DNA from: Clostridiales bacterium
GTDB lineage: Bacteria > Bacillota > Clostridia > Oscillospirales > Oscillospiraceae
Direction of reading: 5' to 3'
Assembly: GCA_019418025.1 (NCBI GenBank)
Contig: DYCR01000023.1
Span: 1-33,613 of the forward strand
Length of the DNA stretch: 33,613 nt
Position 1 is the first letter of the stretch, and each line of letters opens with the position of its first letter. A program made the translations under genes and the position numbers. Under the pieces are notes generated by a model. It saw only the letters and a program-made list of their open reading frames with translations, made no database searches and had not been told where the DNA came from. Positions 8,041-15,542 of the stretch are shown here, piece by piece.

Positions 8041-9406
8041 ACGCAAAATACTGAATCAGACCGATGAGGAAAAGGCCGATGATAATGAACGGAAGCACAT
8101 AGCTGACATACAGGCGCATCCACGGCTTGACCTGAATGCCGGAGCCTGTGTTGGCTTCTGCGACAAAATTCTTCCAGCCCCAGCCGTTTTTTCGGGTGCA
8201 GAACAGCACCAGAACCAGACAGCCCAGGGGCAGCAGGATGTTGTTGACCAGAAAATCCTCCAGATCCATGATGGTGTTTCCGGCCTTCAGAGGCTGAATA
8301 CCGGACAGAAGGTTGAAGCCGAGGATACAGGGCATGCTTGCGATCAAGACGGCGATGCAGTCGATCAGGCAGGTTTTCTTCCGGCTCCATCCGGTGAGGT
8401 CACGGGTGCAGGCGATCAACACCTCGAATACGGCAAGGACCGTGGAAAAAGCCGCAAAGAACAGGAACAGGAAGAACAGACTGCCCCAAAGCCTGCCCAG
8501 AGGAAGATTGTTGAAAATATTGGGCAGGGTAATGAAAATCAGCTTGGGGCCGCTGTTGACCTGAACGCCGTAAGCCGAGCAGGCAGGGAAGATGATCAGG
8601 CCGGAGCATAGGGCCACAAAGGTGTCCAGCGTGGCCACGTTGACCGATTCGCCCATCAGGGCACGATCCTTCCCAAGATAGCTGCCGAAGATCGCCATGG
8701 AGCCCATGCCGAGACTCAGGGTAAAGAAGGCCTGATTCATGGCCGCCACGATCACATTGATGATGCCGGCGTTTTTCATTTTCTCGATATCCGGCAGGAG
8801 ATAGAATTTCAGCCCTTCACCGGCACCCTCCAAAAAGATGCTGTTGAAGGCAAGCAGGAGGATCAGGACGATCAGAGAGCCCATCATATATTTTGTGATG
8901 CGCTCCAGACCCTTTTGCAGGCCGATGGAGTTGATGGCAAAGCCTGCGATGACCACAGCTGCCATAAAAACGGTCATGGTGACTGGGTCTGCCAGCATTT
9001 TGGCAAAGGCATTCTCCACCTGAAGGGAATCCATGCCGACGTAGGCACCTGTTGCGGTGTTAAAGAAATATTGCAGCATCCATCCGGCGATGGTGGTGTA
9101 GCACATCATCAGGATGAAGTTTCCGGCAAAGGCAAACAGCCCGTGGATGTGCCATTTTGTGCCCTTTTTCTCCAAAGGCTGATACATGTGTACGGGACTT
9201 TTCTGGGCGGCACGGCCCACTGAAAATTCCATGGTCATGATGGGGATGCCAAGGATCACCAAAAACAGCAGATAGATCAGCACAAAAATCGCGCCGCCGT
9301 ACTGTCCGGTGACGTATGGGAATTTCCAGACGTTTCCGATGCCCACGGCGCAGCCGGCACTCAGGAGAATGAAGCCGATCCTGCTGCCGAGACGTTCTCT
9401 TTCCAT
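8039..9406 (-). CDS. Sodium-dependent transporter, neurotransmitter:sodium symporter (NSS/SNF) family
   Basis: The 455-residue protein opens with RIGFILLSAGCAVGIGNVWK (about 8-27), the NSS TM1 signature in which the unwound Ala/Gly region binds Na+ and substrate, followed by FPYVTGQYGGAIFVLIYLL and GIPIMTMEFSVGR. About eleven to twelve hydrophobic segments follow, as in bacterial NSS proteins of the LeuT/MhsT/Tyt1 type. These import amino acids with Na+; the particular amino acid is not evident. ATG 9406 is chosen because GAGGAG lies 8 nt upstream; the frame stays open for 51 more codons but those fall into the promoter. Single-gene unit with its own consensus promoter. Confidence 0.94.
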   Translation of the reverse strand: MERERLGSRIGFILLSAGCAVGIGNVWKFPYVTGQYGGAIFVLIYLLFLVILGIPIMTMEFSVGRAAQKSPVHMYQPLEKKGTKWHIHGLFAFAGNFILMMCYTTIAGWMLQYFFNTATGAYVGMDSLQVENAFAKMLADPVTMTVFMAAVVIAGFAINSIGLQKGLERITKYMMGSLIVLILLLAFNSIFLEGAGEGLKFYLLPDIEKMKNAGIINVIVAAMNQAFFTLSLGMGSMAIFGSYLGKDRALMGESVNVATLDTFVALCSGLIIFPACSAYGVQVNSGPKLIFITLPNIFNNLPLGRLWGSLFFLFLFFAAFSTVLAVFEVLIACTRDLTGWSRKKTCLIDCIAVLIASMPCILGFNLLSGIQPLKAGNTIMDLEDFLVNNILLPLGCLVLVLFCTRKNGWGWKNFVAEANTGSGIQVKPWMRLYVSYVLPFIIIGLFLIGLIQYFA

Positions 9407-9442
9407 AGGGGACTCTCCTCTTTGACAAAAAATTTGTGTTCC

Positions 9443-9471
9443 ATTATAGGGAAAAGCAAATCTGTTGTCAA
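9443..9471 (-). promoter_or_regulatory. Consensus promoter of the NSS transporter gene
   Basis: TTGACA (9466-9471, minus) and TATAAT (9443-9448) with a 17-bp spacer, a perfect sigma-A consensus. Confidence 0.88.
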
Positions 9472-9488
9472 TAAATATTCCATAAGGA

Positions 9489-9526
9489 ATAGAGAAATCC
9501 CCCTGTTTCTGAAAAAACAGGGGGAT
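9489..9526 (-). terminator. Terminator of the glycerol operon
   Basis: ATCCCCCTGTTT (9497-9508) pairs with AAACAGGGGGAT (9515-9526), placed 4 bp after the stop of the last operon gene. On the minus strand the tail is TTTCTCT. The stem repeats that at 8006-8035. Confidence 0.7.
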
Positions 9527-9530
9527 CGAC

Positions 9531-9896
9531 TTATGCCTGCGGGATGTTCTTGGTGGCAACGATATCCACGCCGGTTCCGGCTGCGTCTGCGAGCACCACC
9601 TGACCGATGGTGACCGGAGCGGTCAGCTGGATGGCTTTCAGGGCCTTGATGCACTCGAAAATCTTCTCTTTCGGGATATCAGAGGCTGTTTTGACGGACA
9701 CGGCTGCCAGTGTGCCGCCGGAGACACGGACGGTGGTCGTGACGATCCGTGTGGGGTTGGTCAGCTCCTTGCGGGCGTATTTATCTCCTGTTTTGCAGGT
9801 ATTGCCTGTGACACATGTGACCTCTGCGCCCTCCATTTGTACGGTCAGCTGACACCCCATGGGACAGCCGATACAGGTCAGATGAACGGTTTTCAT
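9531..9896 (-). CDS. DUF1667 protein, last gene of the glycerol operon
   Basis: A 121-residue soluble protein starting MKTVHLTCIGCPMGCQLTVQ. The spaced cysteines (C8, C11, C15) with further cysteines near residues 28 and 34 suggest an iron-sulfur or zinc site. This DUF1667 family is known beside FAD oxidoreductase and GlpA-like genes in Thermotoga and Clostridia, where its function is not settled. A role as electron-transfer subunit of the glycerol-3-phosphate dehydrogenase complex is inferred from context. Start ATG 9896 has GGAGG 9 nt upstream, and the previous gene ends one base before it, so expression is probably coupled. Confidence 0.88.
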   Translation of the reverse strand: MKTVHLTCIGCPMGCQLTVQMEGAEVTCVTGNTCKTGDKYARKELTNPTRIVTTTVRVSGGTLAAVSVKTASDIPKEKIFECIKALKAIQLTAPVTIGQVVLADAAGTGVDIVATKNIPQA

Positions 9897-9897
9897 A

Positions 9898-11154
9898 TCA
9901 GATATCCTCCAATTTCACGGTCAGCTGAGAGGCGTTTTGGAGCAGGGAGGCCTTCAGCTTAATGGTTTCCATCTCGCCGGGGGCGAGGATATTCCGCTTT
10001 TTGGTGAAGATCAGCTGTTCCCCGGCGTATACGGCAATGCGCTTTCCGGAGTAGACACCGTCCACGCGGAAACGGATGGGCAGGCGCTCTTCGTCACTCA
10101 GACAATCGGGGCGGACCACCGAGGGGACGGTATAGCGGACCCCGTCGGCGCATTGGATGGGGATGGGATGCCCCGACCGGGAGCCGCCGTTTTGGATGAA
10201 TGCGGCGGCATGGGCTCCGGCGGAGGCGGCTTCCTCGGATACGAAGTCCACAAGATCGTGTACGTGCAGCACGTTTCCGGCGGCGAATACGCCGGGGATG
10301 TTGGTTTCCAGAGCCTCATTTACGACAGGACCGTTGGTAACGGGGTTCAGGGTGACTCCGGCAGAGCGGCTGAGCTCGTTTTCGGGGATCAGGCCGCAGC
10401 TGAGCAGCAGCGTGTCACATTCGTAAAATTCCTCGGTGCCGGGGACGGGCTTTCCCTGTTCCACTCGGGCGAGCGTGATCCCCTCCACCCGCTCCTGCCC
10501 CTTGATATCCACAACGGTGTGGCTGAGCTTCAGGGGAATCCCGAAATCGTCCAGACACTGGACGATATTTCGCTTCAGTCCGCCGGAGTAGGGCATCAGC
10601 TCGGCAACCACCTGCACCTGAGCCCCCTCCAGTGTCATGCGGCGGGCCATAATGAGGCCGATATCGCCGGAGCCGAGGATGACCACCTTTCGCCCGGGGA
10701 GCTGTCCGTCCATGTTGACAAGTCTCTGGGCAGTGCCGGCGGTGTAGATGCCGGCAGGGCGGCTGCCGGGGATGCTCAGTGCGCCTCGGGGGCGCTCCCT
10801 GCATCCCATGGCAAGGATCACGGCCTTGGGGGTCAGCTGAAACAGACCGTCTGTGCGGTTCATGGCGGTGATGGTTTTGTTTTCGTCCAAATCCAAAACC
10901 ATGGTGTTGAGCTTGCAGGCGATGCCCAGCTGCTGTGCTTGGGTGATGAATCGGCTTGCGTATTCAGGACCGGTCAGCTCCTCGTGAAAGGTGTGCAGCC
11001 CGAAGCCGTTGTGGATGCACTGGTTCAGAATGCCGCCCAGTTCGGCGTCCCGCTCTAAAATCAAAACGTCATCGATCCCGGCTTTTTTTGCAGATACGGC
11101 TGCGGCAAGCCCGGCAGGGCCTCCGCCGATGACGACCAAATCATATTGCTTCAT
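9898..11154 (-). CDS. NAD(P)/FAD-dependent oxidoreductase of the glycerol operon
   Basis: The 418-residue protein has an N-terminal dinucleotide site VVIGGGPAGLAAA (about 7-19), a second Rossmann motif VVILGSGDIGLIMARR (about 160-175) and the region GVFAAGNVLHVHDLVD near 287-302, where related flavoproteins bind the isoalloxazine ring. There is no CxxC redox pair of thioredoxin-reductase type. In the same gene order in Thermotoga, this protein accompanies a GlpA-like subunit and a DUF1667 protein; the three probably form a membrane-independent or associated G3P oxidising complex with an acceptor that is not identified here. Start ATG 11154 follows AGGAGG by 7 nt, 12 bp after the preceding stop. 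Confidence 0.9.
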   Translation of the reverse strand: MKQYDLVVIGGGPAGLAAAVSAKKAGIDDVLILERDAELGGILNQCIHNGFGLHTFHEELTGPEYASRFITQAQQLGIACKLNTMVLDLDENKTITAMNRTDGLFQLTPKAVILAMGCRERPRGALSIPGSRPAGIYTAGTAQRLVNMDGQLPGRKVVILGSGDIGLIMARRMTLEGAQVQVVAELMPYSGGLKRNIVQCLDDFGIPLKLSHTVVDIKGQERVEGITLARVEQGKPVPGTEEFYECDTLLLSCGLIPENELSRSAGVTLNPVTNGPVVNEALETNIPGVFAAGNVLHVHDLVDFVSEEAASAGAHAAAFIQNGGSRSGHPIPIQCADGVRYTVPSVVRPDCLSDEERLPIRFRVDGVYSGKRIAVYAGEQLIFTKKRNILAPGEMETIKLKASLLQNASQLTVKLEDI

Positions 11155-11166
11155 CCTGAGTCCTCC

Positions 11167-12597
11167 TTACACGCGGTCTTTGTTTGTGCCGACGATGAGT
11201 TTGCTTGCGCCGCCGGACTTGGTAACCTGACTGAGGGGGAGCTGCAATTCTCTTGCAAGGATCTCCATGACCTTCGGGCTGCAAAAGCCGCCCTGACAGC
11301 GTCCCATTCCGGCACGGACCCGCCGCTTGACACCGTCGAGGCTTCTGGCCCCGGGGGTGCGGTGGATGGCATCGACGATCTCACCCTCGGTGATGCTCTC
11401 GCAGCGGCAGATGACGGTGCCGTAGGCAGGCTCCTGAGCGATGAGCTTGGCACGATCCGCAAAGGTCAGTGCCTTTGGGTCGAGGATACCCTTTCTGGTG
11501 CCGTCAAATTCCGGATTCTCCTCCAGATGCAGAATTTCGTTCACCAGTTCAGCGGCCATTACGCCGATGGCAGGGGAGCAGCTGAGGCCGGGGGATTCGA
11601 TACCGGCGCAGTCTACAAAGCCGGGGGCGACCTGTTCGATGGTGAAGCGGTGGCGGATGTCGTGGGCCCTGAGGCCTGCAAAGCTTGTGATGGTCTGCCG
11701 CAGGGGCAGATCCTTTATGACGATGCCGGATTTTTGACGGACCTGATCCAGACCCTCTTGGGTGGTGGAGGTGTCGTCCTTGTCGGAGATGTCGATGGCC
11801 GTGGGGCCGACAATGGTGTTTCCGTGAACCGTGGGTGTCACCAGAACACCTTTTCCGAATTGATTGGGCAGCTGAAAAACGGTGTGGTTGACATAACCTG
11901 ATGCGGAATGATCCAACAGGAAATAGTCGCCCCGTCGGGGGACGATGGTCATGGTGTCCGCTGACACCATGTTGTGCAGCTTGTCTGCCCAGACACCTGC
12001 GGCGTTCACCACGGCCCTTGTCTCCAGTGTGCCGCAGGAGGTCGTCAGCTGCCAGCCGTTGTCAATGGGTCGGATGTCGGTCACTTCCGTGTCAAATTGG
12101 AAGGAAACCCCGTTTTTTGCGGCGTTTTCTGCCAGTGCGTAGGTCAGCCCAAAGGGGCAGACGATGGCGGCGGAGGGGGCGTATAGGGCAGCCACGGCAT
12201 CCGGCGAGATGTGAGGCTCCATCTGCCGCAGCTCCTCCTGCTCCACGATGCGCAGTCCCTCCACTCCGTTGGCCAGTCCGTTTTCGTACAGGCGGTTCAG
12301 ATCGTCGCGTCCCGACTCGTTCATCATGACCACCAGAGAGCCGATGTTCTGGTAGGGAAAGTCCAGCTCCTTGGCAAGCTTCGGCATCATGCGGCTGCCC
12401 TCCACGTTCAGCTTTGCCATCAGACTGCCTCTTGGGGCATCGTAGCCGGCATGCACGATGGCGGAGTTTGCCTTGCTGGTGCCGCAGCAGACATCCTCCT
12501 CCCGTTCCACCACCAAAAAGCGGCCCTTGCGCCGGGAAAGCTCCCGGGCAATGGCACAGCCGGAAACTCCGGCGCCGATTATGATCACATCATACAT
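11167..12597 (-). CDS. GlpA-like FAD-dependent glycerol-3-phosphate dehydrogenase with C-terminal BFD-type [2Fe-2S] domain
   Basis: The 476-residue product begins MYDVIIIGAGVSGCAIAREL, a DAO-family FAD site, followed by the conserved SKANSAIVHAGYD segment (about 42-54) that is typical of this group. The last ~90 residues form a BFD-like iron-sulfur domain with the pattern CRC ... GRCQGGFC (two close cysteines, about 34 residues, then C-x4-C). It oxidises glycerol 3-phosphate to dihydroxyacetone phosphate, the step after GlpK. I chose ATG 12597 because GGGTGAGG lies 8 nt upstream, overlapping the glpK stop; an ATG 11 codons earlier would overlap glpK and lacks a site. GlpA/GlpO are the nearest names, so no symbol is given. 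Confidence 0.9.
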   Translation of the reverse strand: MYDVIIIGAGVSGCAIARELSRRKGRFLVVEREEDVCCGTSKANSAIVHAGYDAPRGSLMAKLNVEGSRMMPKLAKELDFPYQNIGSLVVMMNESGRDDLNRLYENGLANGVEGLRIVEQEELRQMEPHISPDAVAALYAPSAAIVCPFGLTYALAENAAKNGVSFQFDTEVTDIRPIDNGWQLTTSCGTLETRAVVNAAGVWADKLHNMVSADTMTIVPRRGDYFLLDHSASGYVNHTVFQLPNQFGKGVLVTPTVHGNTIVGPTAIDISDKDDTSTTQEGLDQVRQKSGIVIKDLPLRQTITSFAGLRAHDIRHRFTIEQVAPGFVDCAGIESPGLSCSPAIGVMAAELVNEILHLEENPEFDGTRKGILDPKALTFADRAKLIAQEPAYGTVICRCESITEGEIVDAIHRTPGARSLDGVKRRVRAGMGRCQGGFCSPKVMEILARELQLPLSQVTKSGGASKLIVGTNKDRV

Positions 12598-12607
12598 TTC
12601 GATCGCC

Positions 12608-14104
12608 TCACCCTTCGTTCGCCCAATCATAGGCGCATTTTACCGCCTTGTTCCATCCTTTGATGCGCTTTTGGCGGGAAATATCATCGATCTCCGGCGT
12701 AAAGATCCGCTCGATGCCGGTATTGTGCAGTACATCGTCCTTGCTTTTCCAGTAGCCCACGGCAAGTCCTGCCAGATAGGCTGCGCCCATGGCGGTGGTT
12801 TCCACGCAGGTGGGGCGATACACCGGAACGCCGATGAGATCGGCCTGAGTCTGCATCACATAGTTGTTGGCAGAGGCACCGCCGTCCACCTTCAGCTCAG
12901 ACAGGGCAAAGCCGGAATCTGCCTCCATGGCCTTCAGCACGTCATTGGTCTGATAGCACAGGCTGTCCAGTGTGGCACGGATGATGTGGTACTTGTTGCA
13001 GCCTCGGGTCAGGCCGACAATGGCACCCCGGGCGTATTGATCCCAGTGGGGAGCGCCCAGTCCCGTAAAGGCCGGGACCACATAGCAGCCGTTTGTGTCC
13101 GGAACCTTTCTTGCCATGTACTCAGAATCTGCGGCCGATTCGATGAACCGCAGCTCGTCACGCAGCCACTGAATGGCGGCCCCTGCCACGAAGATGGAGC
13201 CCTCCAGTGCGTATTCTACCTTGCCGTCCAGACCCCATGCAATGGTGGTGACCAGTCCGTTGTTGCTGAAAACGGGCTTTTCTCCCGTGTTCATCAGCAG
13301 AAAACAGCCGGTCCCGTATGTGTTTTTGGCATCCCCGGGGTTGAAGCAGGTCTGACCGAACAGGGCTGCCTGCTGATCACCGGCGGCACCGGCGATGGGG
13401 ATGGGGCCGCCGAAATACTGGGCGAGGGCCTCCCCGTAAATGCAGCTGCTGGGCTTGACCTCGGGCAGCATGGATCTGGGGATATCCATTTCCTTGAGGA
13501 TCTCGTCGTCCCATTGCAGGGTGTTGATGTTGAACAGCAGGGTCCGGGAGGCATTGGAATAGTCGGTCACGTGGGCTTTTCCGCCTGTCAGCTTCCAGAT
13601 CAGCCATGTTTCCACGGTGCCGAACAGCAGCTCGCCCTGCCGAGCCTTTTCTCTTGCCCCGGGGACGTTTTCCAAGATCCAGCGGATCTTAGGTCCTGCA
13701 AAATACGCGTCGATGACCAGACCCGTCTTTGCGCGGTACGACTCGGTCAGTCCCTTTGCCTTCAGCTCGTCGCAGTAGGCACTGGTGCGGCGGCACTGCC
13801 ACACGATGGCGTGGTAAATGGGCAATCCGGTGTTTTTGTCCCAGACCACGGCGGTTTCCCGCTGATTGGTGATGCCGATGGCGGCGATATTTGCGGCGGT
13901 GACGCCCAGATTTGCCATTGCCTGCTGGGCAACCTCCAGCTGGGTGGCCCAGATCTCGTTGGCGTCATGCTCCACCCAGCCGGGCTTGGGGAAGATCTGG
14001 GTGAATTCCTTCTGCGCAACGGAGCAGATGTCGCCTGACTGGTTGAACAAAATACAGCGGTTGGATGTGGTTCCGGCATCAAGTGCCATGATGTATTGTT
14101 CCAT
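12608..14104 (-). CDS. glpK: Glycerol kinase
   Basis: The 498-residue length and sequence are typical. MEQYIMALDAGTTSNRCILF holds the phosphate-1 ATP loop (DAGTTS), GWVEHDANEIW and ITNQRET-type segments follow (near 38-48 and 80-86), and the FGGY signatures are seen as YxAKTGLVIDAYFAGPKI-like sequence near 130-147 and GGASANNYVMQTQADLIGVP near 400-420. It phosphorylates glycerol to glycerol 3-phosphate. ATG 14104 is preceded by AGGAGGG at 6-7 nt. It is the first gene of a four-gene operon; no glpF is present in the window. A terminator-like hairpin stands between the promoter and the ribosome site. Confidence 0.97.
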   Translation of the reverse strand: MEQYIMALDAGTTSNRCILFNQSGDICSVAQKEFTQIFPKPGWVEHDANEIWATQLEVAQQAMANLGVTAANIAAIGITNQRETAVVWDKNTGLPIYHAIVWQCRRTSAYCDELKAKGLTESYRAKTGLVIDAYFAGPKIRWILENVPGAREKARQGELLFGTVETWLIWKLTGGKAHVTDYSNASRTLLFNINTLQWDDEILKEMDIPRSMLPEVKPSSCIYGEALAQYFGGPIPIAGAAGDQQAALFGQTCFNPGDAKNTYGTGCFLLMNTGEKPVFSNNGLVTTIAWGLDGKVEYALEGSIFVAGAAIQWLRDELRFIESAADSEYMARKVPDTNGCYVVPAFTGLGAPHWDQYARGAIVGLTRGCNKYHIIRATLDSLCYQTNDVLKAMEADSGFALSELKVDGGASANNYVMQTQADLIGVPVYRPTCVETTAMGAAYLAGLAVGYWKSKDDVLHNTGIERIFTPEIDDISRQKRIKGWNKAVKCAYDWANEG

Positions 14105-14118
14105 ACGGGTCCCTCCTG

Positions 14119-14175
14119 AAATAGAAAAGAGCGGCGGAGATCGCAGCAAATATGCTGATCAAACCTCCACTGCTC
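14119..14175 (-). promoter_or_regulatory. Terminator-like attenuator in the glpK leader
   Basis: On the minus strand, GAGC, GTGGAG, GATC and AGCA pair in order with TGCT, GATC, CTCCGC and GCTC around a TATT loop, with small internal loops, and the stem is followed by TTTTCTATTT. It lies between the promoter (14192-14220) and the glpK ribosome site, starting about 10 nt after the expected transcription start. Known parallel: GlpP antitermination of glycerol genes in Bacillus. No glpP is present in the window, so the factor is unknown. Confidence 0.65.
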
Positions 14176-14191
14176 ATCTAATAACAGGATC

Positions 14192-14220
14192 ATTTTACCA
14201 TGGGGGAATATGCTTTTCAA
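14192..14220 (-). promoter_or_regulatory. Promoter of the glpK operon
   Basis: TTGAAA (14215-14220, minus) and TAAAAT (14192-14197) are separated by 17 bp. Upstream, an imperfect 11-bp inverted repeat at 14255-14286 (AAGCACA...TGTGCTT) could be an operator, but that is a guess. Confidence 0.7.
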
Positions 14221-14350
14221 CTTGAGTTTCCGGCAGGCGGGAAAAATCTGCGGAAAGCACAGAAAGGCTGTTTTCTTTTTGTGCTTAATGTATTTTTAGA
14301 TTTGGCTGTTCACCTTAATAAAAAATAAGATAAATAATTATCGATATATA

Positions 14351-14379
14351 TTTACTTATAGAAAAGGCTGTGATATAAT
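14351..14379 (+). promoter_or_regulatory. Promoter of the alcohol dehydrogenase gene
   Basis: TTTACT (14351-14356) and TATAAT (14374-14379) are separated by 17 bp, in a very A+T-rich stretch divergent from the glpK promoter. Confidence 0.75.
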
Positions 14380-14420
14380 GTCGAACGTAAAAACCAAACC
14401 GAACTATGGAGGTAACAAAT

Positions 14421-15479
14421 ATGAAAGGTTTTGCCATGTTAAAAATCGGTGCTACCGGCTGGGTGGAGAAGGATATCCCTGCCTGCGGTCCTATGGATGC
14501 GATCTGCAAGCCTCTTGCACTTGCACCCTGCACCTCTGACATCCACACAGTATGGTCCGGCGCCATCGGCGAACGCAAGGACATGATCCTCGGTCACGAG
14601 GCTGTGGGCGAGGTCGTTGAGGTCGGCGCTCTTGTTAAGGACTTTAAGCCCGGTGACAAGGTTCTGGTCAGCGCGATCACCCCTGACTGGAATTCTCTGG
14701 AGGCACAGGGCGGCTATCCCATGCACTCCGGCGGCATGCTGTCCGGCTGGAAGTTCTCCAACTTCAAAGACGGCGTATTTGCTGAATACTTCCATGTAAA
14801 CGATGCTGACGGCAATCTGGCACACCTGCCCGAGGGCATGGATCTGGGTGCAGCGGCAATGCTGGCTGACATGATCCCCACCGGCTTCCACGGCGCAGAG
14901 CTGGCAGATATCAGCTTCGGCGATAATGTTGCGGTCATCGGTGTCGGCCCTGTGGGCCTGATGAGCGTTGCCGCCTGTGCAATTCGCGGCGCTGCCGAGA
15001 TTTTTGCAGTGGGCTCCCGCAAGAACTGCACCGATCTTGCCCGTGAGTTCGGCGCTACCGACATCATCAACTACCGTGAGGGCGACATCGTTCAGCAGAT
15101 TCTGGACAAGACCCACGGTCAGGGCGTGGATAAGATCGTCATTGCCGGCGGTGACAACAACACCTTCGGTCAGGCAATGCAGATCCTGAAGCCCGGCGGA
15201 ATCATCGGCAACGTCAACTATCTGGGTGAAGGCGAATCCGTGCCCATCCCCAGAGTTGAGTGGGGCTGCGGCATGGGCCACAAGCAGGTCCGCGGCGGCC
15301 TGATGCCCGGCGGCCGTCTGCGCTCTGAGAAGCTGGCTCGCCTGATCACCACCAACCGTATCCATCCGGAGAAGCTGATCACCCATACCTTCCACGGTCT
15401 TGAGAACGTAGAGCCTGCCCTGATGCTGATGAAGGACAAGCCCAGAGATCTGATCAAGCCTCTGGTCATCATCGACTGA
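14421..15479 (+). CDS. adh: NADP-type zinc-dependent secondary (isopropanol) alcohol dehydrogenase
   Basis: The 352-residue protein is collinear with the Thermoanaerobacter brockii / Clostridium beijerinckii secondary alcohol dehydrogenases. Catalytic zinc ligands C37, H59 and D150 are in the same positions (APCTSDIHTV, LGHEAVGE, ADMIPTGFHG). The cofactor site GVGPVGL (about 174-180) is followed by G198-S199-R200 and Y218, the residues that bind the 2'-phosphate of NADP(H). It interconverts acetone and isopropanol and similar short ketones and secondary alcohols. ATG 14421 is preceded by GGAGGT at 8 nt; an ATG five codons earlier overlaps that site. Monocistronic. The dense use of preferred codons suggests high expression. 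Confidence 0.95.
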   Translation: MKGFAMLKIGATGWVEKDIPACGPMDAICKPLALAPCTSDIHTVWSGAIGERKDMILGHEAVGEVVEVGALVKDFKPGDKVLVSAITPDWNSLEAQGGYPMHSGGMLSGWKFSNFKDGVFAEYFHVNDADGNLAHLPEGMDLGAAAMLADMIPTGFHGAELADISFGDNVAVIGVGPVGLMSVAACAIRGAAEIFAVGSRKNCTDLAREFGATDIINYREGDIVQQILDKTHGQGVDKIVIAGGDNNTFGQAMQILKPGGIIGNVNYLGEGESVPIPRVEWGCGMGHKQVRGGLMPGGRLRSEKLARLITTNRIHPEKLITHTFHGLENVEPALMLMKDKPRDLIKPLVIID

Positions 15480-15498
15480 TTTACCGAAAAGCCAATAG

Positions 15499-15530
15499 AA
15501 AAGCGGACTTGCAGCTGCAAGTCCGCTTTT
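15499..15530. terminator. Bidirectional terminator between adh and mgtE
   Basis: A perfect 32-bp palindrome (AAAAGCGGACTTGCAG and its complement) with T-runs on both strands closes the two convergent genes. Confidence 0.9.
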
Positions 15531-15542
15531 TGTTGCGCAAAA

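Noticed and set aside
12458..14038. Long plus-strand frames opposite glpK and the GlpA-like gene
   Set aside because: Antisense shadows of GC-rich genes; the glpK and dehydrogenase motifs on the minus strand are unambiguous.
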